Source: an archaeon (GTDB lineage Archaea; Micrarchaeota; Micrarchaeia; Anstonellales; Bilamarchaeaceae). Taken from it: a stretch of 11,503 nucleotides of DNA. Shown here in pieces: positions 1 through 5,353 of this stretch. Numbering within the stretch: position 1 is the stretch's first letter; every line of letters begins with the position of its first letter. The stretch is from the NCBI GenBank assembly GCA_020052325.1, contig JAGVPF010000125.1, positions 1 to 11,503 of the forward strand. Direction: 5' to 3'. The notes under the pieces are model-generated. The model had not been told where the DNA came from. It made no database searches and was given only the letters and a program-made list of their open reading frames with translations. Made by a program: the position numbers and the translations under genes.

Positions 1-578
1 AAAAGCAGGGAACGCTGCATTTTAGCGCGGCCAATCCGGAAAGGCTCAAGGATTTCATTGAAGGCAAGGAGGAGGAGCTTCGGCAAGAACGTTCGGTTGT
101 GGAAGCGTTGCTGCCTGCCCTCATCTCCAGGCACGGTGAGACAAGGGAAACGCTGGATGTGGAAGTATTCTACGGATGGGATGGCATGAAAACTGTCTTC
201 TGGGACATTGCCCGGGCACTGGGCAATGGGGACGTTTCCTATGTCCTTGGTGCGAGCATGGGCCAGGATTGGCGGCAGGCGGATGTATTCTTTTCCAATT
301 ATTACCGGGAGGTCGAAAAAAGGGGCTACGGCATCCATATAATATTCAACGAGAACATGAGACGCCATAAAGACAGGACGGAATATTTCGAGACTCATCA
401 GCAGCACAGCGTGAGGTATCTCCACCAGGACACCTTCACAGAGATAAATTTCTACAACGACACCGTGCTCTTCGTCATGTTGCTCCGGAAGCCGCTGGTG
501 ATACGGATAACCAACAAAGAGGCCGCCGATTCATTCAGAAAATTCTTCCGGACGATGTGGATGCATGCTAAGCGATGA
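1..578 (+). CDS. TrmB-family transcriptional regulator, C-terminal part (5' partial)
   Basis: The reading frame is open to the left edge (first full codon at base 3), giving 191 visible residues, so this is the C-terminal part of a longer protein and the GTG at 99 is not the real start. The visible part begins with a charged helix (LKDFIEGKEEELRQE), as in the linker after the winged helix of archaeal TrmB-like regulators. A sensor-type domain follows, with EVFYGWDGMKTVFWDIARAL, then FFSNYYREVEKRGYGIHIIFNE, and a C-terminal ADSFRKFFRTMWMHAKR helix. This pattern of 'F-x-G-x-x-G-x-K-T' followed by 'R-x-K-G-I' and 'F-R-K-x-F-x-x-x-W' is typical of uncharacterised TrmB relatives. The DNA-binding domain would lie outside the window, so the ligand and regulated genes are unknown. 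The last 48 bases are antisense to the end of the surface-protein gene that converges on it. Confidence 0.72.
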   Translation, partial: KQGTLHFSAANPERLKDFIEGKEEELRQERSVVEALLPALISRHGETRETLDVEVFYGWDGMKTVFWDIARALGNGDVSYVLGASMGQDWRQADVFFSNYYREVEKRGYGIHIIFNENMRRHKDRTEYFETHQQHSVRYLHQDTFTEINFYNDTVLFVMLLRKPLVIRITNKEAADSFRKFFRTMWMHAKR

Positions 579-1544
579 GATTGAAAACAGGGAGACGGCG
601 GATATGGACACAAGCACAATAATCCCGGCGCAGGCTCCGGATGGCACTGCCCCGTCCGTTCCCCCGCTTTCGTTTCCGGTCGCATTCGACGGGTTCGTCA
701 TGTTTGTCGCATTCGTCAGGTTCTGCACCGGCGGCTCGGGCGGCTTTGGCTTGAGCACGCACGAGTTGTTGGCGCATGTGGATTCGTTGTCGCAGTCCGC
801 ATCCGCGCAGCAACCGTACGCCATCCACGTGTGGTTCTGGGGATAGCCGCACTCCCCCGTGACATTCACACAGTTTCCGCCGCCGCAGAACTCGAAGCCA
901 TCGCAATCCGAGTCGATTACGCACTCTGGCGGAGGCAGGCAGCTCGCATCGAAATAGAACTCCTGGCCCGTGTAATTCGCCCGCTCGACGCGGATGAAAA
1001 CGTAGCCCTTTTCGAACGGGACGGAAACCGTGCCGCTCTTTCCGCTGAATGACGACCAGTCCCCGGCGAGGACGAACACCCCCTCAAGAGGCGCTCCCGT
1101 CTCGTTCGCCTTGGTGGTTATTGACAGGCGCATGCCCTCGCAATCAGGCTCGATTGAAATGTTCATCTGCTTCGGGGGCGGAGGAGGGCACATGCGCGGA
1201 TACTCGAATTCCATGTACCGCTCATGGTCGTATGCGTCCGTGTTCATGTACACGCGGTAGCTGCCGTTCTTCGTTAGCTCGACCGATGCCATACCGTCCT
1301 TGTCGGTATGCTGGAGCGCGCGGAGGCCCTGATATGGAAGGTAAAGTACGAGGCGGAGCTCCACATCAGGGGCAGGAAGGCCGTCGGACGCCGTCGCATT
1401 GATATGGAGGATGTTGCCGGGGCAGGAGGTGGTCAGGTTCAGGCTTAGGAACCTGGTGATGTTTACGTCATCCACAGCCATCGACGTGGATGAAAGCAGG
1501 ATAAAAAGAAGCGAAATGAGCTGGATTCGCCGGCAATGCCCCAT
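531..1544 (-). CDS. Secreted, membrane-anchored Cys-rich glycoprotein (hypothetical surface protein)
   Basis: A 337-residue protein exported and anchored at the cell surface. Residues 1-23 form a signal peptide (RR near the start, hydrophobic LISLLFILL, then SSTSMA). Two beta-rich, Ig-like or carboxypeptidase-regulatory-like units follow (about 33-118 and 127-202), each opening near a Cys and containing a 'G-x-P-x-x-x-V/L' strand; a CPPPPPK linker joins them. Residues 208-262 hold two related four-cysteine modules: C208-x5-C214-x5-C220-x4-C225 and C246-x4-C251-x5-C257-x4-C262. A Pro-rich then Asn/Thr-rich stalk (263-300) leads to a transmembrane helix at about 303-326 and a short tail. I count 16 N-X-S/T sequons, which suggests heavy N-glycosylation. 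The ATG lies 5 bases after the preceding stop, so the two genes are probably cotranscribed. Function is unknown; a surface-layer, adhesion or binding role is inference. Confidence 0.75.
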   Translation of the reverse strand: MGHCRRIQLISLLFILLSSTSMAVDDVNITRFLSLNLTTSCPGNILHINATASDGLPAPDVELRLVLYLPYQGLRALQHTDKDGMASVELTKNGSYRVYMNTDAYDHERYMEFEYPRMCPPPPPKQMNISIEPDCEGMRLSITTKANETGAPLEGVFVLAGDWSSFSGKSGTVSVPFEKGYVFIRVERANYTGQEFYFDASCLPPPECVIDSDCDGFEFCGGGNCVNVTGECGYPQNHTWMAYGCCADADCDNESTCANNSCVLKPKPPEPPVQNLTNATNMTNPSNATGNESGGTDGAVPSGACAGIIVLVSISAVSLFSISSLSMHPHRPEEFSE

Positions 1545-1549
1545 GGCCC

Positions 1550-1876
1550 TTACCAGGAGAGGTTCTGCGGATTGACGCCAAGCTGCCTGCAGACCTCGGT
1601 GAAGACCTGGCTGGAATCGGTGTAGCTCTGGTTGCCGACCTTGAAGCGCTGGAAAATGTCCTGGTAGTCGCGGAGGAGGTTCTTCAGGTGCCCGGGGTCA
1701 TGGCTGGAGTGATAATCCCGCAGGAACGCCTCGACCCTCGGCCTCGGCCCCTGGACGAAGAATTGCACCTCTACCGGGCTCTGGGAATTCGGGGTATAGA
1801 AGGTCTGAATAGGATTTGAACTCGCCAATTCGGTTTTGCCCTGCTCGTCCGGCCTCCTTAATTGAGAAGATGCCAT
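1550..1876 (-). CDS. Hypothetical protein, 108 residues
   Basis: I do not recognise this protein. The 108 residues begin with a polar, probably disordered stretch (1-30), followed by a strand-like segment VEVQFFVQG (35-43). A helical region carries two LRDY segments (52-55 and 68-71) around an HSSHDPGHLKNL stretch, and the C-terminus is GVNPQNLSW. There is no signal peptide, transmembrane helix or metal-binding motif. The chosen ATG sits about 28 bases downstream of a TATA-like element (1901-1907) with no Shine-Dalgarno sequence, which fits a leaderless mRNA. It is immediately upstream of the secreted glycoprotein gene (5-base gap) and 35 bases after the end of the 198-residue gene. A link to surface biology is inferred from position only. 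Confidence 0.6.
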   Translation of the reverse strand: MASSQLRRPDEQGKTELASSNPIQTFYTPNSQSPVEVQFFVQGPRPRVEAFLRDYHSSHDPGHLKNLLRDYQDIFQRFKVGNQSYTDSSQVFTEVCRQLGVNPQNLSW

Positions 1877-1900
1877 GATACCGTATTCGTCAGGATGGGG

Positions 1901-1907
1901 TTAAAAA
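1901..1907 (-). promoter_or_regulatory. TATA-like element for the 108-residue gene and surface protein
   Basis: The minus strand reads TGATTTTTAACCCC here. The TTTTTAA core is about 28 bases ahead of the ATG at 1876, the spacing expected for an archaeal TATA box on a leaderless transcript. It could drive both the 108-residue gene and the surface protein behind it. This is based on spacing and A+T content only. Confidence 0.4.
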
Positions 1908-1911
1908 TCAT

Positions 1912-2508
1912 TCAGCACCGCTCCTGCGCAATTGCCGATTCCAGTTCGGATTGCGAAAATGCCGCGAACCGTGCTGAGGGGCGTTGATTCAGGAAAATGT
2001 CGGATGCCGCCCACCCGGTCCTGTTCCTTTCGCGTGCGACCGGGAGAACCGCCTCGCCGCTCATGCGCCAGAGGTATCTCAATGCGCGCGAACCGTGGAC
2101 CGGAAGGGCGGTCGCCTCGTCCATGCCGTACCAGCCGTTTTCTTTCGGGAATCCGGACAAGATGAGAGGCTCGCGGTGCGGGAGATAGAATCGGTCGTTG
2201 CCCTTCCCGAGAAGGTCGTATGTTCCGGACTCAAGGACAAGTGCGATGCCCCGCTCGCCCCGAAGTGCGCTGGTTTCGAGTATGTAGCGCAGGCGGCGAA
2301 TCCTGTCGAGGAACGTTATCGATTCGCCGATTGGACAGTCGGGCGCCGGGTAGGCTACGACCGTGCCGGTCCAGAAGCGCGGCAGCTCGGCCTTCTCCTC
2401 GAGAATGATGCGGTCGGCGAACTTGTTCCGGATAAGATTGGTCTTGCGGGAGCGGCTGGCTGCGAATGCGTCATCGAAGGCAGCACCCGGGGTGATGGAT
2501 TTAATCAT
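1912..2508 (-). CDS. Hypothetical protein, 198 residues
   Basis: I do not recognise this protein. The start at 2508 is preferred because AGAGGTAAC lies directly upstream as a ribosome binding site and a TATA box (2544-2551) sits about 40 bases upstream. In-frame starts further upstream (2562 and 2709) would run into or through the FkbM gene. The 198-residue product is soluble, with no signal peptide or membrane helix. It has an Arg/Lys-rich N-terminal helix (19-33), a strand plus FWTGTVVAYPAPDCP (45-59), a basic helix FLDRIRRLRYIL (66-77), then GIALVLESGTYDLLGKG (87-103) and FYLPHREPLILSGF (107-120), and several conserved-looking aromatic residues (W126, Y127, W147). It is located between the FkbM methyltransferase and the small-protein/surface-protein pair; no function can be assigned from sequence alone. 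Confidence 0.6.
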   Translation of the reverse strand: MIKSITPGAAFDDAFAASRSRKTNLIRNKFADRIILEEKAELPRFWTGTVVAYPAPDCPIGESITFLDRIRRLRYILETSALRGERGIALVLESGTYDLLGKGNDRFYLPHREPLILSGFPKENGWYGMDEATALPVHGSRALRYLWRMSGEAVLPVARERNRTGWAASDIFLNQRPSARFAAFSQSELESAIAQERC

Positions 2509-2543
2509 TGTGTTACCTCTAAAGGATGAATATGGTTGATTAG

Positions 2544-2551
2544 TTTTATAA
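2544..2551 (-). promoter_or_regulatory. TATA box and ribosome binding site for the 198-residue gene
   Basis: The minus strand reads CCTTATAAAACTAATC, a clear archaeal TATA box. Transcription would start near 2520-2524, just ahead of AGAGGT (2515-2520) and the ATG at 2508, giving a 5' leader of roughly 12-16 bases. The box lies immediately after the FkbM stop codon (2559-2561), so the 198-residue gene probably has its own transcript. Confidence 0.55.
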
Positions 2552-2558
2552 GGATTGT

Positions 2559-3572
2559 TCATGCCGTTATTTTCTTGCGGAAGAGGATGTTCGGGCAGGC
2601 AAACCGCGTGCCCAGCAGTTTCTTGTCTGCAAGGAGCCGGTCGATAGTGATGTCGGTCCGCACTTTTGCGAACAGGGACGGGTCTGCCACCTCCGCGATG
2701 CGGCACCACATGGGCATGAGGGCACGATAGAGCATGGAGCCCTGGCGGGCATCCGGATAGAAGACATTGTCATAAACCACGGCTACTGATTCGAACCCCA
2801 GCGATTTGAGCATCCGCAGGAGCCGGGAGGATTTCCCCTTTCCCATGAGGTCCGCATGGAACTCCACCATGAGCGCCAGGTCCTTTCCTGCCTTCAGGGT
2901 TTTTTTCGCGCCCATGAGGATGTTGTATTCATACCCCTCGGTATCCATCCGAATGAAATTTGGCGAGATGCCGCGCTCAGCGACAAACTCGTCGAGGGTC
3001 GTCATCTCCACATCCTGGTGCCCGATAATCTCGCCGTAGGATGGGCCAAGCATATTGTTCAGGTTCTTTTTCGTGTTCAGGAAAAGTTTCGCCCTGCCGG
3101 CACGGTCGCCGAAAGCAACCGTATGGATTGTAGCGTTGTTGCAGCGGTTGTCGGCCAGGTTCCGGATTAGCAGCCGCCGTGAGGATTCGGCAGGTTCGAT
3201 AGCGTACAGGGAGCCGGTTTCGCCGATTATCCGGCTTAGTTTTATCGAATAATAGCCGATGTTCGCACCTGCGTCGATGACGGTGTCGCCGGGCCCTATT
3301 CCGCGCAAAAGGGCCTGCGCGTGGGATTCGCGGTCCGGATCAAGAATCAAATCCCGCGATATGCCCCCATCCTCGGGATTCAGCGCCATCCTCAGCCCCC
3401 CGGGCATCCGGACGTGCGGGCATCCTGAAAGAGCCATCATGGAAAGGAGGAGCCGGAATTTCAGCTCGTTGAACAGGCGGACGGGCTGGATAAGAGCGTG
3501 GTAGAGGAAGAAAAGCGGAAGCCTGCGGCGGTTCCGTGACACTTCGCCGCATGCCTTGCGCAGAATGTGCAT
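2559..3572 (-). CDS. FkbM-family SAM-dependent methyltransferase
   Basis: A 337-residue protein with the FkbM methyltransferase core. Motif I, VIDAGANIGYYS (98-109), is the SAM-binding loop. The AIEP segment (124-127) carries the acidic residue expected to hold the SAM ribose. TLDEF (192-196) and IRMDTEGYEYNILMGA (207-222, with D210 and E212) are hallmarks of the family. The first 60 or so residues are basic and partly hydrophobic (LPLFFLYHALIQPVRLF) and may associate with the membrane, though no clean transmembrane helix is seen. FkbM enzymes generally O-methylate hydroxyl groups on polyketides, sugars or glycans. Here the surface glycoprotein in the same cluster makes a glycan substrate attractive, but that is inference. 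The ATG is about 24 bases from a TATA box with no Shine-Dalgarno sequence, suggesting a leaderless transcript. The substrate cannot be read from sequence. Confidence 0.85.
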   Translation of the reverse strand: MHILRKACGEVSRNRRRLPLFFLYHALIQPVRLFNELKFRLLLSMMALSGCPHVRMPGGLRMALNPEDGGISRDLILDPDRESHAQALLRGIGPGDTVIDAGANIGYYSIKLSRIIGETGSLYAIEPAESSRRLLIRNLADNRCNNATIHTVAFGDRAGRAKLFLNTKKNLNNMLGPSYGEIIGHQDVEMTTLDEFVAERGISPNFIRMDTEGYEYNILMGAKKTLKAGKDLALMVEFHADLMGKGKSSRLLRMLKSLGFESVAVVYDNVFYPDARQGSMLYRALMPMWCRIAEVADPSLFAKVRTDITIDRLLADKKLLGTRFACPNILFRKKITA

Positions 3573-3590
3573 GGATTTGAGTTGGGGGGG

Positions 3591-3602
3591 AGATATTATA
3601 AG
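3591..3602 (-). promoter_or_regulatory. TATA box of the FkbM gene
   Basis: The minus strand reads CTTATAATATCT, centred about 24 bases before the FkbM ATG at 3572, consistent with leaderless transcription. The element starts only about 5 bases after the 3' end of the tRNA-Glu gene, whose trailer contains TTTT (3603-3606). The same short stretch may therefore end the tRNA transcript and start the FkbM transcript. Confidence 0.6.
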
Positions 3603-3606
3603 AAAA

Positions 3607-3785
3607 TGCTCCGTCTGGGATTTGAACCCAGGTCGATGGAGGACTTCCGCCTTTTAGGAAAAGGCGGCCCAAAACCGGCTTGCTAAAAAACCCGAGAGGG
3701 TTTTTTGACAGTCAGTTTTTGCCGCGCTTTTTTCCAAAAGCGCGATGAAAGTCCACTATCCTTGACCGGTCTAGACGAACGGAGC
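3607..3785 (-). tRNA. tRNA-Glu(UUC) with a 104-nt intron
   Basis: Exon 1 is 3785-3746 and exon 2 is 3641-3607; the spliced product is 75 nt. The acceptor stem is a perfect 7-bp GCTCCGT/ACGGAGC with discriminator A at 3607 and no encoded CCA. The D arm opens TCGTCTAGACCGG, and the anticodon stem GTGGA/TCCAT (one G-U pair) carries the loop CTTTCA+C with anticodon TTC (3749-3747). The variable loop is 4 nt, and the T arm CTGGG-TTCAAAT-CCCAG (3631-3615) is perfect. The D stem has G-U pairs. The gene begins 16 bases after the tmk stop on the same strand, so it may be read through from tmk or have its own promoter inside the end of tmk; I saw no clear TATA box there. The identity follows from the anticodon and from the close resemblance of the D arm and anticodon loop to known tRNA-Glu. 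Confidence 0.9.
3642..3745 (-). other. tRNA-Glu intron at position 37/38 with bulge-helix-bulge ends and three hairpins
   Basis: The ends fit the archaeal splicing-endonuclease motif. The 5' bulge is C36-A37/U (cut after A37), and the central 4-bp helix pairs C32-U35 (CUUU) with intron GAAG (3647-3644, one G-U pair). The 3' bulge is U-C/C38, and the anticodon stem forms the outer helix. Between them the 104-nt intron folds into three perfect hairpins: 3723-3744 (9 bp, loop GGAA on the RNA strand, a GNRA-type tetraloop), 3685-3706 (9 bp, loop UCUC) and 3647-3667 (9 bp, tiny loop). The first and last abut the splice motif, so a helix junction takes the place of the usual single inner helix. No protein or box C/D RNA was found inside it. 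Confidence 0.8.
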
Positions 3786-3801
3786 GAATTTGACGAACAA
3801 G

Positions 3802-4368
3802 CTACTTGAACAGTTTCATGATGTCCGCTTGCACGGACTCTATGCCCTTGCTTGCATCGACCTTATGCCAATTCGGAGTTAAAAATCTTTCCTCCTCAAG
3901 GCGCAGGAAGTTCCCGCGGACTTTGGCAAGGTATTCGCGGTTCTCCTCATAGCGGTCCAGCTTCTTCTGCTTCTTCTTCCGCTCCTGCGAAACTTCGGGG
4001 GGGATGTCGAGGAGTATGACCTTGTCGGGCTTGAGGAATCCCAGGCCCTCCACGATTTTCTTCGCCTGCGGGAAATGGATGTCGGCAAGCTCGTATGATA
4101 TCGTCGAGAACACGTAGCGGTCGAGAATCACGGTCTTCCCCGAATCCATGGCGACGCGCACGAGCTCCTGGTCGTTTGCGATGTCCGATAGGAAGAGGAG
4201 GAAAAGCGACTTGGAGGAGAGCTCGAGCTTCTTCTCGAGATAATCATTGAGCATCTGGAAGCTTTTCGTGGGGTACTTGAACACGATTGAATCAGGGTAT
4301 TTCTGCTGAAGCAGCTTAATCTGCGTCTCCTTTCCGCATCCGTCTATCCCTTCGAAAACCACGAGCAT
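3802..4368 (-). CDS. tmk: Thymidylate kinase (dTMP kinase)
   Basis: Phosphorylates dTMP to dTDP with ATP, a cytoplasmic step in dTTP synthesis. The 188-residue product starts MLVVFEGIDGCGKETQ, with the phosphate-binding loop GIDGCGK at 7-13. LDRYVFSTISYELA (82-95) contains the D83-R84-Y85 motif of the family, and the C-terminal part has a basic LID-like stretch with R130 and LDRYEE (137-142). Length is slightly short for the family (about 190-215). The residue after the P-loop lysine is Glu14 rather than the usual Ser/Thr, with Thr next. The ATG at 4368 is preferred over the ATG two codons upstream (4374) because GGGAG then has an 8-base spacing; the difference is two residues. The gene is divergent from pyrB and followed after 16 bases by the tRNA-Glu gene. 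A related nucleotide-kinase specificity cannot be excluded. Confidence 0.85.
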   Translation of the reverse strand: MLVVFEGIDGCGKETQIKLLQQKYPDSIVFKYPTKSFQMLNDYLEKKLELSSKSLFLLFLSDIANDQELVRVAMDSGKTVILDRYVFSTISYELADIHFPQAKKIVEGLGFLKPDKVILLDIPPEVSQERKKKQKKLDRYEENREYLAKVRGNFLRLEEERFLTPNWHKVDASKGIESVQADIMKLFK

Positions 4369-4416
4369 AATCATCTCTCCCGAATCTCTGGATGGTATGG
4401 AAGATGCACAAAGCAG

Positions 4417-4425
4417 ATTTATATC
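4417..4425. promoter_or_regulatory. Shared divergent TATA element between tmk and pyrB
   Basis: The + strand reads ATTTATATC and the minus strand GATATAAAT, so one nearly symmetrical element can be read as a TATA box in both directions. Toward pyrB it lies about 38 bases before the ATG at 4459, with GGGAGG (4445-4450) as the ribosome binding site. Toward tmk it lies about 45-50 bases before the start, with GGAAAGA just upstream as a plausible BRE. No second TATA-like element is evident in the 90-base gap. Confidence 0.55.
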
Positions 4426-4458
4426 TTTCCATCATATTCTGTCTGGGAGGCTTGTTCT

Positions 4459-5349
4459 ATGGACGTAATCTCGATTCGGGACATGGAGAAGAAGGACATC
4501 GAAGGAATCCTGGATTCGGCAGAGGCGATTCACGCGGGGAAGAAGAAGCCGGGGATTTCCGGGAAAGTGCTCGCGACGCTGTTTTTCGAGGCGTCCACGC
4601 GCACGAAGCTGTCTTTCCAGTCCGCGGCGCTGCGCTCGGGGATGGAATACATAGACTTCCTGCCTGAAACCAGCTCGCTGAAGAAGGGCGAGAGCTTCGA
4701 GGACACCGTGAAGACGGTCGAAGGGTACGCGGACGCGCTCGTGATACGCCACCCCAAGGAGGGCTCTGCGAGGCTTGCGGCCGACATCCTGGGGAAACCG
4801 GTGATAAACGGCGGGGATGGAGGAAACCAGCACCCCACGCAGACGCTAATTGACCTTTATTCCATAAGGAAGAGCAAGGGCCGCATCAAGGGCCTGAACG
4901 TAACGCTTTTTGGCGATTTGAAGCATGCGCGCACCATGCGCTCGCTCGCATATGCCCTAGGCATGTTCGAGGCGAAGGTGACGCTCGTATCCCCGAAGGG
5001 GCTCGAGATGGACCAGACGTATGTGAAGGAGCTCGAAGAGCGGTTCAAGCTCCAGGTCTCGGTGAAGACCGAGCCGGAGTTCTCCGAGGCGGACGTCCTT
5101 TACGTCTGCAGGATTCAGCAGGAGCGCTTTGCAGACCCCCTTGAAGCAAAGCGCGTCACCGAGAGGTTCATGATAAAGAAGGCCGACCTCAAAGGGGCGA
5201 AGGACGACCTCGTGATTCTGCACCCGCTTCCGAAAATCAACGAGATAGAGAATTCTATAGACACGATGAAGCAGGCGAAGTATTTCGAGCAGGCGCACAA
5301 CGGGGTGCCGGTAAGGCAGGCGATTTTGGAATACGCTTTAACCAGGTGA
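4459..5349 (+). CDS. pyrB: Aspartate carbamoyltransferase, catalytic chain
   Basis: Joins carbamoyl phosphate and L-aspartate to give N-carbamoyl-aspartate, the committed step of pyrimidine synthesis, in the cytoplasm. The 296 residues contain all landmarks of the family: the carbamoyl-phosphate loop FFEASTRTKLSF (42-53), LKKGES (74-79) with the active-site lysine contributed to the neighbouring subunit, RHP (97-99), VINGGDGGNQHPTQTLIDLY (115-134), GDLKHARTMRSLAYAL (152-167), CRIQQERF (217-224), HPLPKINEI (255-263) and FEQAHNGVPVRQAIL (276-290). The STRT motif is followed by Lys50 where Arg is common, and Cys217 sits where Thr is common in the TRIQ motif; both look tolerable. GGGAGG lies 8 bases before the ATG. 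The regulatory-chain gene follows 4 bases after the stop, as usual for archaeal ATCase operons. Confidence 0.96.
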   Translation: MDVISIRDMEKKDIEGILDSAEAIHAGKKKPGISGKVLATLFFEASTRTKLSFQSAALRSGMEYIDFLPETSSLKKGESFEDTVKTVEGYADALVIRHPKEGSARLAADILGKPVINGGDGGNQHPTQTLIDLYSIRKSKGRIKGLNVTLFGDLKHARTMRSLAYALGMFEAKVTLVSPKGLEMDQTYVKELEERFKLQVSVKTEPEFSEADVLYVCRIQQERFADPLEAKRVTERFMIKKADLKGAKDDLVILHPLPKINEIENSIDTMKQAKYFEQAHNGVPVRQAILEYALTR

Positions 5350-5353
5350 TGCT

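Noticed and set aside
1049..1402. Open frame on the + strand opposite the surface protein
   Set aside because: The translation is low-complexity Arg/Pro/Ser-rich and out of frame with a gene that has clear signal peptide, sequons and membrane anchor.
2509..2709. N-terminal extension of the 198-residue protein back to 2709 or 2562
   Set aside because: It would overlap the FkbM coding region and cross the TATA box and ribosome binding site that serve the start at 2508. The ATG at 2562 does overlap the FkbM stop as ATGA, so coupling from there is possible but less likely.
3340..3672. Open frame of 110 codons on the minus strand across the FkbM start and the tRNA 3' exon
   Set aside because: It runs out of frame through the FkbM coding region and a tRNA; the composition is a shadow of those features.
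3642..3745. Box C/D or H/ACA guide RNA inside the tRNA intron
   Set aside because: There is a CTGA but no RTGATGA C box at a usable distance, and no ACA trinucleotide near the 3' end.
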